Assembly: GCF_014805625.2 (NCBI RefSeq)
Contig: NW_023998464.1
Location: 4,446,318-4,510,317, forward strand
DNA length: 64,000 nucleotides
Direction: 5' to 3'
From: Glossina fuscipes
Lineage: Eukaryota; Arthropoda; Insecta; Diptera; Glossinidae
This document shows, piece after piece, positions 31,144 to 41,214 of the stretch (position 1 is its first letter; each line of letters opens with the position of its first letter). The notes under the pieces were generated by a model. That model was not told where the DNA came from, searched no databases, and saw nothing but the letters and a program-made list of their open reading frames with translations. Both the position numbers and the translations under genes were made by a program.

Positions 31144-31714
31144 TGTAATAAAGTTGATATAGTATCGTGAGTTTATGTTATCTGTTTAATGGCGAAGCGT
31201 TCAAATATTTATGTTTAATATTTGTTTACGGGAAGATTCCCTATGAATTCTTCCCAAAGTGTTAATGAATGTAGTTTAGCAGTTTAGCCCTATGCTGCTC
31301 GGCTGCAGTACGCCAAGTCTATCCGTCTTTTATAATGCCAAAGTGTCTCGGCATAAGACGGTCACTAATCTTAATGGTTCAGGCGGATTGAACGCCTTGT
31401 GTTCTTAGCGAGTAAAACGCTTGGTTGAGTTGCTTTATGAGAACTCTGATGAGAACTCCTTTTCTTCATTTTCTTACGCACTATTTATACTAAATTTTTA
31501 CACTAAACTATTCTTATCTTATTCTAAACAGGATTGTAATTGCTTACTAAATTATCCTTATCACACACTACATTATTCTTATATAAACAGAATTATCACT
31601 GTTTACATGCGAAGTGAAGTGTGACATTTTATTTTATCCAAAGGGTTATGCTGAAGTGGCATAATTTTGTCACACTTCAAGTGGATGCATACGATGGTAT
31701 GCGATCACACTACA
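31144..31714 (-). repeat. 3' LTR (complete, about 571 bp)
   Basis: On the + strand it starts TGTAATAAAG and ends ACACTACA. In element sense it therefore runs TGTAGTGTGATC to CTTTATTACA, a short imperfect inverted terminus. The purine-rich AAAACGGTAAGGG directly precedes it in element sense. The inner limit rests on this TGTAGT/polypurine junction, because the opposite LTR is truncated. Confidence 0.75.
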
Positions 31715-31731
31715 CCCTTACCGTTTTAGAG

Positions 31732-31771
31732 AGAAAATTGTTAATGTGTTGATAGACGTTAACAATTTTCT
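31732..31771 (-). other. 13-bp perfect hairpin next to the polypurine region
   Basis: AGAAAATTGTTAA at 31732-31744 pairs with TTAACAATTTTCT at 31759-31771 around a 14-base loop. It lies between the end of pol and the 3' LTR of the LTR element. Confidence 0.8.
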
Positions 31772-31965
31772 GTTATGAAAGAGGATTTTAGACGGTAATT
31801 TTTTTTTTTTTTGATTCATTTAAGTAAATCCTTAAGTGTTTAGTGTTTATTGATAGCTTTGTATGCCTAGTTTTTAATTATATTTGGTTTGTAGTTCTAA
31901 ATTTTTAATAGTTTTGTATTTTTAGGCTTAACTAGGTTTGGTTTGTAATTGTTTATTTCTTAAAT

Positions 31966-32957
31966 TTAGTTTACATTTATTGTATTGTATCTCTTAATTA
32001 AATTTTTATGTACAGTTTTTGGTTTATCTTTAATTTGTATTGTGACATTAGGTTCTTCTATAACTATTACTTCGTATGGTCCTTCATAGGGTTTATCTAA
32101 TCTTTTACTGTTGTGTTTGTTTAATAGGATTTGATCTCCTATGTTTATATCGATTGGATTAGTGTAATTTTCTTTTGATAGTTGTCTTCTTGCTGCTTTT
32201 GCTTTTTCCAAAAATCTTTTAGCCTTTTCTAAAGAATATTTTAATTTTGTTTTTAGCTCATCTATGTAGTTTTCTGGGTTGTATGTAGGATTTGAATTTA
32301 ATATTGTTTCGTTGGGCATGTATGGCAATTTTCCGTATATCAATTCAAAATGTGTATATTGTGTTTCTACGTGAGGGTAGTGTTATATGCGAAAGTGTAG
32401 TATGGTATCCATTTATCCCAATCATTGTTTGTTGCAGAAGTTAAAAGGTATTCGTTAAGAACTCTGTGATTTCTTTCAATTGTACCTAAGGTTTCGTGGT
32501 GGTAGGGGGTTGAGAACTTTTGCTCGATATCTAGTAATAGACAAATTTCTTTTATTAGTTCATTGTTGAACTCTGTTCCTCTGTCAGATTTTAATGTTTT
32601 AAATTGGCCATATTTGAGTATTACCTCTTCTATTAGGATTTTGGCAATTGATTTTGCGCTTTTATCTACAATAGGATGTGCGATTATATATTTTGTTAGT
32701 TCGCATTGTATTGTTAATATGTATCGGAAATTATTGGAAGGTTTTATTGGTCCTACTGTATCTATACTTAGTGTTTCAAAAGATGTGGACGGTGTATCTG
32801 TTATTGTGAGAGATTCTTTTGTATGTTTTGTTTGTTTGCTTGTTTGGCAAATGTGGCATTGTTTTATATAATTTTTTATTATATTGCGCCAGATATTTTT
32901 CTTACTCCGAAATGTCCTGAGTGTGGGCAAGTGTGGTATTCTACTATTAATTTGCAC
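31966..32957 (-). pseudogene. LTR element integrase (frameshifted)
   Basis: The upper frame (32367-32957) has the second half of the zinc-binding domain (CHICQ), then the core with Asp in LSIDTVGP, Asp in LKSDRGTEFN and Glu in GTIERNHR, the DDE triad. A second frame (31966-32343) carries the basic C-terminal part, with a GDQILLNKHNSKRLDKPYEG segment. A frame break separates them near 32345-32370. The His pair of the zinc finger lies in broken sequence above 32957. Enzyme function: inserts the reverse-transcribed element into chromosomes. Confidence 0.85.
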
Positions 32958-33230
32958 TTTTCTTCATCATCATATATTCTTTCTCTTTCTTTGTATAATA
33001 GTATATTTATGCGGTTTCTTTTAATATTGTTGAATTTTTCTTTTAATATCTCTTTGGATATGTATTTAAATATATCATCATGTAGACTTAATGTCTAAGA
33101 AATTTAACTTGTTTAGTTTTTATGTCAATTTTTCCAAGAGCGCATCGAAATGGTCTGGATATTCATTGCATCTCACACGTGTGTAGTTTAATTCGTTAAC
33201 ATTTTCAATTATCATATCTTTTATACCGCT

Positions 33231-34500
33231 TTAGAATTTGATTTCTAATTTTCTTGTGTTCTTAATATCATTTATTGATGTGCATTCCCACATATTTAGT
33301 TGTTCATTGTGTGTGTTTTCTTTTGCCGATTTGCTTCTGGTTATTACTAGTGTCTTTTTTATCCGTTCTTGGTCTTCTTCTCTGGATATTGGAATCATCT
33401 CTTTTAATATATTAGAATTTATATTTATCCTTGATAAGGCGTCAGCGTTAGTGTTGCTTGAACCTTTTTTATAAATTATGTTGAAATCGTAGTCCGATAA
33501 TTCTATTCTTATTCTGATTAATTTTGAGGTAGGGTTTTTGTGGGAGAATAGTGCTACTAATGGTCTGTAATCAGTTATCACTGTGAATTTTTTCGCGAAT
33601 AAGTAGGGTCTGAAATGTGTTATTCCAAAGTGGATTGCGAGTAGTTCTTTTTCTATGATCGGTTTGTTTTTTTTGTGTTTGTTTAGAGATTTGCTTGCGT
33701 ATGCGATGGGTAAGTCTTGACCTATCTCTCGTTGTGATAGTACTGCTCCTAAGGCGTAGTTTGATGCATCAGTTGTTAAAATGAAGGGTTTATCGAAATT
33801 TGGATATTGTAATATGGGTGGGGATATTAGTTTGTTTTTGAGTTCTAGGAATGCCTGATTACATTGGTTTGTCCAGTCGAAGTCTTTTCCTTTTTTCAGG
33901 AGATCGTTTAGTGGTTGTGCTATGTTGGCAAAGTCTTTTATAAATTTCCTGTAATAGTTGCAAAATGCTACAAATCTTCTTACTTCGTCAGTGTTTTTGG
34001 GTTGGGGGTAGCTTTTTATTGTTTCGTGCTTAGCGGGATCTGGTTTTATGCCTTCGGGTGTTATTAGGTGTCCTAGATAGGTTACTTCTGGTTGTAGGAA
34101 GTTGCATTTGGATGGATTTAGTTTTAGATTATATTTGTTAAGTCGTTCTAGTACTTTCGTTAAATTTCTGTTGTGATGTTCGAAACTACATCCATGTATT
34201 ATTATGTCGTCTACGTATAAAAATGCTTCGGTGTTTAGTCCTGATAAAGCTATGGTTAACATTCTTTGAAAACTGTTGGACGAAATTTTTAGTCCAAATG
34301 GAAGTCTCGTGTACTGATAGTGTCCGTTTGGTGTTGAAAAGGCGGTTAAAGATCGTGAGTTTTTGTTAAGTTTTATTTGATGAAATGAGTTTGTCATGTC
34401 CAAAGTGGAGAAATATTTTGCTCGTCCTAGTCTATCTAAGATGTCTTCTAATCTTGTAAGGGGAATTTGTCGTTTACTATTTTTTCGTTTAGTTTTCTGT
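33231..34500 (-). pseudogene. LTR element reverse transcriptase and RNase H
   Basis: A 390-codon frame (33231-34403) contains LDMTNSFHQI, FSTPNGHYQYTRLPFGLK, the catalytic FLYVDDIII box, LGHLITPEGI, and RNase H with ILTTDASNYALGAVLSQ, IEKELLAIHFGI, TDYRPLVALF and NADALSRI. The frame is open upstream of its first Met through RLGRAKYFSTL. Near 34455-34465 a shift of one base breaks the join with the preceding KLNEKIVNDKFP segment. Both active-site Asp of YVDD are kept. Copies the element RNA into DNA in cytoplasmic particles. Confidence 0.88.
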
Positions 34501-34718
34501 AGTCAACTACTAGTCGCCATTTCTTTATGTCTGTCTGATTTTTTTTGGGTACTAGTAAAAGTGGTGAGTTATAGGGGCTAATTGAGGATTCTATAATGTT
34601 TTGTTGGAGTAATTCTTTTACCTGAGTGTGTATGGTGTCAGTTTGTGTGTGGGGTAATTTATAGTTTTTTATGTATACTGGTGTATTGTCGTTTGTTTGT
34701 ATGTTTTGTGCATAAAAA

Positions 34719-35470
34719 TTATTTGCTGTGAGTGGTTCGCTTTCTAGGTGGAATACTGTTTGAAATTTTTATGAGTTCTTGTTTTTGAGAGTTGTTGACG
34801 GTGTCTAATTTTATAGATTGTAATATTTTTTGGAGTCGTTGTTCATCACATTGGTTGTGTATATTGGTGTTTTGTATAATTTGGTAGGTATGGAGTGGTT
34901 CGGTGTTGATATGTAGGTGTTGTATTGTGACTTCTTTATCTAGTGTATTTAATATTTTAATGTGTTTTTGTTCTTTTTTTGGTATTATTGAATTGGCTAA
35001 AAAGATTTCTTTTTCTATTTCTCTATTTAGTACTAAAGCATCGCTGTCTATTTTGATATCTATGGGGACTATAATTTCGCATCTTGAGGGAAGAAATATG
35101 TTGTTTTTATTAAGTATTTCATCGTATATGGGGAGTTGAATTTGGTCGTTGTGTGTATTAACTGTAAGAGAGAAATTTTCGTTATTTATATTGCAAGCAT
35201 GCTTATGTAGGAAATCTCTTCCTATGATTCCATCGGTTTTTATCGGGAAGTTCTGGTCTACTAGTTGTATTTTATGTTGAATGATTCCGTTTCCTAGATT
35301 TATGTTCAAATGTGTGGTTCCCATTGTTTCTATACGTTCGTTGGTTATTCCTGTTAGATTAATACATTCTGCGTTGTTTAGTGGGTAGTCTTCCAAAAAG
35401 GTGTGCTTTGCAGAGGCTGATGTCTGCTCCTGTGTCTAATAGAAATGATAGTTCTGTTTTTGTTGCATTT
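34719..35470 (-). pseudogene. LTR element protease and linker region (frameshifted)
   Basis: The retroviral-type aspartic protease motif LLDTGADISLC is readable at about 35410-35450. The following frame (34719-35396), which includes IIGRDFLHKH, lies one base off, with the break at a T-run near 35395-35402. The second part resembles the region between protease and RT in 412-type elements. The protease normally matures Gag and Pol. Confidence 0.75.
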
Positions 35471-35558
35471 TTAATTACTAGTAATATATAGTTTGACGGT
35501 TGTGAGAGGGAAAAGATATGGGAGTTGGGTTGTTTTGTATATTCGGTGGATGCCTGGT

Positions 35559-36648
35559 TTAAGTGTTTTGTCCCGAATTCAGGGGCATCATTAAGGAATT
35601 CGGGTGAAATCCATTTCCCTGGTCTTCAATTGCGTGTAAGCGGTGATTTTGGTTGTTGTTTCTTTGATTCCTGTTATTATTTTGATTTCGATAGTTGAAA
35701 TTCCTGTTATTTCTATTAAAATTGTTGTTATTATTATAATTCCTGTTTTGGTTATTATATCCTTGATTGTTTCTATTTGGATTATTATTATGGTATTGCT
35801 TTGTGTTGCTATTAGTGTATGAGTTTCTGTTGTTGTTGTAGCGATTCTTTTGGTAATTTATTCTCATTACCTGGGAATTTGTTTGGGTCGCACTCTCGTA
35901 TTGTAGCGCAATATTAATTGCTTCCGAAAAGGTTTTTGGTCGGGCCGCAAATATAGTGGGTTTAATATAATCATCTAGACCGTTTTTGAATATGGTTAAG
36001 GCGTACGTATCGTTGATACTAGTAATGACGGATTTTTGTTCGTTAGTGGGGTTGGGACATAGTTCTTTGATTTGGAGATTATTTAGATCTGCTATTATGT
36101 TTAAAATTTTGTCTTTGAAACCTGTGATAGTGCCTGTTTGTGTTGTTTGGTTTAATAGTGAGTGTAGATGTGGTATTGTTTGATTTGATTTAAATTTATT
36201 TTCAAGTGTGGTTTTTAATTCTTGTAATGTTGTTGGGATCTCATTTGCAAGGGCGGTTTGGACGTTTGAGGATAGTTTGCAGTAAAAGGTGTATTCTATT
36301 AGTTGTGGTTTGGTCTCTTCTTTTAGGGTTCTGTATATTATTTCAACAACTTTCTAAGTTAAAATCCATTTTTAGTTGTATTATATTATCTGTTTTTGGT
36401 TTTTTCAATTTCTAATAGTTCTTTTGCAATTTGATATTTCTTCTTAAATGTTTCTATTTTATTTATTAGGTCTGGTTGCTCTGGTTTTGTATTAGTTTCT
36501 ACTATGGTACGGACTCTGGTTCTATTGTTTTCTAACTCTTCTAGTTTGCTATCGATAGTGTCCTTTTTTTATATGTTTTGCATCCTAGCTTCTTAAGGTT
36601 GGAAATTATTTTATCTATAAAGATGTTGATTTCATCTATTCTTTCCAT
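35559..36648 (-). pseudogene. LTR element gag (broken)
   Basis: A plausible start ATG (MERIDEINIF) lies at 36646-36648, followed by a region with frame changes. In the frame of 35559-35867, open upstream through RPKTFSEAINIALQYESATQ, the C-terminus is a long Asn/Arg/Tyr-rich tract without CCHC zinc knuckles. Such basic, Asn-rich tails take over RNA binding in this group. Forms the particle shell. Confidence 0.7.
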
Positions 36649-36959
36649 TAAAAATATGTATGTTTTTTTTTTTTTTTTTTTTTTTTTAGATATTATTTAA
36701 TTTAGGGTGGGATCATTGTCTGGTCGGCTGGTGTGGGAGGTGTGTAGTATGGTGGTAGGATCCGAGCTTCTGCCTCGAAGTTTGACTGTTGTCCTCGGGT
36801 GGAATCATTGTGTGTAAAATTTGTTTGGGCGGAATCGAAAATTTTGGCTGCCTTAGTGGAATCGTGTTGGGAAAAACATTTTTTTTGGAATAATAAAAAA
36901 AATTTTTGCTGCCTCAAAATAAAAAAGGGCAGGTTACTGCGTGGTTTGCAGGATCGCCA
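36649..36959 (-). other. LTR element leader with primer-binding site
   Basis: Directly inside the 5' LTR, in element sense, lies TGGCGATCCTGCAAACC (36943-36959), a primer-binding site of the TGGCGA type. By its G discriminator it may be tRNA-Arg, as in 412/mdg1. The leader also has a T homopolymer on the + strand at 36662-36688 and an open 71-codon frame of no clear meaning. Confidence 0.6.
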
Positions 36960-37115
36960 TGTAATAAAGTTGATATAGTATCGTGAGTTTATGTTATCTG
37001 TTTAATGGTGAAGCGTTCAAATATTTCTGTTTAATATTTGTTTACGGGAAGATTCCCTATGAATCCTTCCCAAAGTGTTAATGAATGTAGTTTAGCAGTT
37101 TAGGCCTATGCTGCT
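36960..37115 (-). repeat. 5' LTR fragment (truncated)
   Basis: The 156 bases starting TGTAATAAAG match the start of the 3' LTR (31144-31299) with four visible mismatches, then similarity stops at GCTGCTC. The promoter-side part of this LTR, about 415 bases, is absent. The copy could not start a full transcript in the usual way. Confidence 0.8.
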
Positions 37116-37640
37116 CAATACAAGTATTGACAAACACGAACACCGAACATACTTTGAAAGTATACTGTACGACCAGAACGTATACTGTACGACCAGAAAG
37201 AAAGAATTCGTGTAAAACAAGTGTATTGGCAAACGGTGTTATTTACAAATATATACACAAATATCTAAAGAAATAAGCGGGTTAAGGATCCATAATTTCA
37301 GACGTGGCTGAAATTTCCTTCATTGACATCTTTCAATTTAATTCTGGTTGTTAATACTTCTGGCGCAAACACTAGCGCAATTTTACTACCGATAGCAGTA
37401 CACGTCTAGTTAAATAAAAAAATTATACACCATACAAAAATTGTTCATAATCTCTATATAACAAAATAAGTGCAGAAATAAAAGCGAATGAAATTTCATT
37501 ACTATACGCTTTGGATGGCCGTAACCAATTTTTGTTCGACTTTGTGCAAGTTCTGTAGAATCAATCCCTCAAAGAAACCGCGTTGAAATTTTATCATTAA
37601 TATAGGACTTCGTCTGTTGGGTTTATGTATATTTTTAAGT
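37116..37640. other. Flank of the LTR element
   Basis: Unrelated to the other LTR. A 20-bp direct duplication (GTATACTGTACGACCAGAAC) sits at 37160-37198. No coding sequence recognised. Confidence 0.5.
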
Positions 37641-38050
37641 TTTGTATCCACCACTGAAGGATGGGCACACTCATTGTGTCATAATGTTTGCAAAACCCAA
37701 AGGGAAACTTCTGAGAACCTATAAAAAAATATGTATTCTTGATCAGTACGAAATTCTGAATCGGTTACCCCACGTCTCTCTGTCTGTGCATCGAATGTTT
37801 TTGCACGCAGGTTGGTACTGAAAATGGGCCAAATTCGTCAGAGCCCAGTGAAGCATAAACTGAATGCAACTCCGTTTTTCGAAACAAAAATTTGCGAATT
37901 TTTTTCCATTCCTCACAAGGAAAATAGGAAAATAGGTTCTTACTTTACGAAAACCTTAACCATTTATGTGCAAAAAAGAAAAAAAACGGCCATGCCCTAC
38001 CCTACGTTGCAAGTAATTAAATGTTCTTCTTTAACGTACACAAGACAGGA
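37640..38050 (+). repeat. Dispersed repeat family A, partial copy
   Basis: GTATCCACCACTGAAGGATGG, TATGTATTCTTGATCAGTA and CTCTCTGTCTGTG occur in the order of the 27.2-kb copy. It covers only one module. Confidence 0.6.
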
Positions 38051-38932
38051 TCTTTAAAACTATGTTGTACATACATCAAATGAAGGTATATTATTCGCCT
38101 AAAAATATGTTAATTCTAAAATATTTTCTTAATAATATCAGCGATATGTGTGTCACGTAAAAGGGCTTGGAGAGTAGAATGCGACAAGTGTGAGTGAGTT
38201 AATTCTAAAAAAATTGTGATGGCCGTCACAACGTGATAGATTAGTATTTCTTATCACTACCTTTTAGTGAAGTAAAATATAAAAGATAAATTTTATCCCA
38301 TTTACTTTATTATGATCATAAATGAAAACATGGGACATCAAAGACTTTAACGGTGGTAGGTCGGAGGATTTCAGTAATCTAAAAAGATTATTTGGATATA
38401 ATTCAGTTATTAGTTTATAGATGGTAAGTGTTACCTTCTAAGCATCCTATCAGCAACAAATGCCGCTAACTGTTGGCAGTTACTTTTTCTAAAAATAGAT
38501 TGAGGGCATTTCTGCATTGTTCTTAGGTTATTAACTACTGCATTTGTATCGTCAATATAACCGTTCATTTACTGATCAAGACAACAAATATCTCAATTAG
38601 CAATGAATTTACGATTCGCTTTCTTTTGCATTTTATACACTTTTTATCTCTGTGAATAATCTACATTTCCATACTTCGCTTTTAAATTCAAATATTGGGG
38701 CGCAATTCTTCAAATCTGTTATTTGCACCTTACCAAATTTTCAAAGGGACCATCCCCTTGTACGTATATACATATATATACACATATATGTATATGTAGG
38801 TTAGAATTTTTGAACAACGACTCAACAAGTTGGTTGCTTATTTTTCAAAATGTATAGCGAACTATTAAGTAACAGAGAAAACAAGCAATACACATTGCAT
38901 AATTACGCAAGTCATCATTCAGCAAACCGTTG

Positions 38933-38992
38933 ACCAAATAAAGGCATTTTAATTAGTTTATCACCAAATAAAGACATTTTAATTAGTTGATT
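38933..38992. repeat. Tandem duplication, 2 x 30 bp
   Basis: ACCAAATAAAGGCATTTTAA at 38933 is repeated at 38963 as ACCAAATAAAGACATTTTAA, followed in both by TTAGTT. Confidence 0.85.
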
Positions 38993-39166
38993 GAATAAAG
39001 AAAAATTTTTATATGTTTAAATTGCCGGACGAAGCAAAGAAATAACAAGCGAAAAGAATTTTTTTGCAAAACTCGTATAAAAAAATGAGTTGTCATCACT
39101 CACGCCTGTGCTTATTTTATTGCAACACTGCACAGCACCGCATAAAAAATAGAAAATAAAGGTTTC

Positions 39167-39270
39167 ATATGGCTTCTTTTGAATTCGCCGTGCCGATCTT
39201 TGATTTGTAAACAATTTTATATGTTTTCTTTTGAATTCGCCATGCCGACCTTTGATTTGTAAACTGCTCA
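39167..39270. repeat. Tandem duplication, 2 x 52 bp, imperfect
   Basis: CTTTTGAATTCGCCGTGCC and its neighbour GATTTGTAAAC recur 52 bases later with a few changes. An antisense 118-codon frame crosses the block by chance. Confidence 0.8.
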
Positions 39271-39973
39271 CTGTGTCAGCCAGTAAGCATTGAGGTTGAT
39301 AAAAAAAAATCAATTGTCTTACTACTCCATGTTGTTTCAAGTAATGGTCAAATCCTTTATTGATAAATTTCAATTAATCAATAATCGAAGATTAATATAA
39401 TATAAGAAAATCACAAAATTGATCGCGAAAAACAGAATTTCAGAAAGGAATCTTCAGATTGAAGGAACTCAAGTTTTTACCCAAAAAATATTTTAAAAAA
39501 ATATTAGAGAAATTTTGAAAATACGTTTTCTTGGCCGTAGTAAACATGTTCGTACGCAGTAACAGCTTCCGCGACACGCATAAAAATGCGCTGGAAGAAA
39601 TTCTATTTAAAAAATTTAGAAAAGCATCCGCAAAGTATGTTACATATTTGTCATATGAGGATTGATCGAATGCATGAAAAACATTTTTCAAGTTTATATC
39701 AGACCAAAACTGTTGACTCTAGACATTAATAAATTTTGCTTGCTGTTAAGCTTTCTTCAAATTACGGTCGATAGCAAGGAGGAAGAAGAACAGCAAAATT
39801 ATTCATGTGTTCGCTGTTATCTGTTAAAGTTCAAAGTATTCTGTTAAAACTAGAGGCAAACATATCAAAAACAGAAATGTTCTTACAAACCATAAGAAAA
39901 TTTAACATTGATTGCAGGATTAGTTAAGTCAAAAATTACTTAAAACTTGACTTTCTTCTTCTTCTCTCGCTTG

Positions 39974-39993
39974 CTCTCTCTCTCTCTCTCTCT
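39974..39993. repeat. CT microsatellite
   Basis: Ten CT units in a run. Confidence 0.9.
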
Positions 39994-40115
39994 TATGAAA
40001 ACTTGTTTGCTTGATGTAAAATATACCCACACAAGTGGCTAAGTAAGATAATAATGCTTTTTAATTTTTTTTTGTCTCTTTACATTGTTTTAATTTAACA
40101 GATATAAATGGCGGC

Positions 40116-40210
40116 GGCTTTGCAATTTAACAGTTTATTCCTGCTTTGCCTTTTTAACAGATTATTCAACTACTGCTTTGCCTTTTTAACAGAGAATTCT
40201 GCTACTGTTT
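40116..40210. repeat. Tandem repeat, about 32-bp unit, 2-3 copies
   Basis: CTGCTTTGCCTTTTTAACAG occurs at 40141 and 40173. A shorter, diverged unit (CGGCTTTGCAATTTAACAG) precedes them at 40116. Confidence 0.8.
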
Positions 40211-40304
40211 TCTTTAATTTGATAATTTAAAAAAAATTAAGGCGGTCTACTTTTAGGCTAACTTGTAAAATTAAATAAGTTTAGTTCGCGTATTTTCCAA
40301 ACAC

Positions 40305-40403
40305 TTGCATGTATTGTGCAGCTTTGAGAATAAGCGTATATTCGTTCTCAATTGTTTTGCATGTATTGTGCCGCTTTGAGAATATGCGTATATTCGTTCC
40401 TTA
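40305..40403 (+). repeat. Tandem duplication, 2 x 52 bp, with an inverted partner at about 40930-40975
   Basis: TTGCATGTATTGTGCAGCTT at 40305 and TTGCATGTATTGTGCCGCTT at 40357 both continue with TTGAGAAT and a TATATTCGTT stretch. The sequence near 40936-40967 (GAGAACGAATATGCGCTTAT) is the reverse complement of the same unit, so the 0.6 kb between is bracketed by inverted repeats. Confidence 0.8.
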
Positions 40404-41214
40404 CTGACGGTCTCTTCAAACAAGTTATTCGTATCTATCATAGCGCTGGGAATAATTTTGAAAGTAACCATTTTAAAATCAGGAACAAATTAAGTTTTAT
40501 CACTTACCCGGACTTTCGTAATATTGGTGCAATCTCCTGTTTCAGACCTGAATAATTATCGGTGTAAATAATCAAAACGATGAAAACTTTTTGCTTAAAA
40601 CGTAAATCGAGGCGGTATCTCTTTAGTTCCGTTTTGTTTTGCTGGAACTTTTTAATACTACTTTGGATGCTTGACATCGGCATATTTTTTCGAAGTAACA
40701 TTCTGGATTTTTACGCAAATTTTCGAACTGCACTTCTTTAGACATAAGCGAAAATGTGTTACAATCATACAAATGATGACTACGGCAATTGGAGCTCATT
40801 CTATATGTAGACCTAGGCTGCATGGGCGATTCACATGTAAAAAAATTTATTCAAACATTCTCAGTTGTATACAAATTATTGAATACGAATATACACATTA
40901 ATCTCGCATCGATGGCTTTTTTACAAAGACCTGTTGAATTGTTGAGAACGAATATGCGCTTATTCTCGAAAGTCGCACTCCACCATCTACCTGTAAAATA
41001 ATAAAGTAATATATGAAATAACATTACGTTATTGGCTAAATGATCCTTAAGAAAAAACAATTGAAATTTTTTGATTTTACAGGAACAAACAATAAACAGT
41101 AAACAATAATTACAAATTATAGCAGAAATATCAAAAAAATTCCAAGGTTCTCAAATAAAATGAACGAAAGTATTAACTTTATTAAGGCTTAGTATGGCTT
41201 TAGATGCTAATGCT

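Larger units (their letters stand above)
31144..37115 (-). mobile_element. 412/mdg1-type LTR retrotransposon, damaged
   Basis: Ty3/gypsy-superfamily element read leftwards. Order in its own sense: truncated 5' LTR, primer-binding site, gag, protease, RT, RNase H, integrase, hairpin, polypurine region, 3' LTR. The RT wording TRLPFGLKISSNSFQRML and the TGTAGT LTR start are typical of the 412/mdg1 group. No env frame is seen. gag and pol carry several frameshifts, so the copy is not autonomous. The shared 155 bases of the two LTRs differ at four places by my reading, which suggests a fairly recent insertion. It sits about 310 bp after the clip protease stop codon. Confidence 0.88.
38051..41214. 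other. Intergenic DNA rich in small tandem duplications
   Basis: No gene recognised. Within about 2 kb there are several independent short duplications (38933, 39167, 40116, 40305), a CT microsatellite (about 39974-39993) and an inverted repeat spanning 40.3-41.0 kb, listed separately. An AT-rich palindromic stretch lies at about 38763-38798. Confidence 0.5.

Noticed and set aside
32563..36415. Several + strand frames of 60-100 codons
   Set aside because: Antisense shadows of gag and pol of the minus-strand LTR element.
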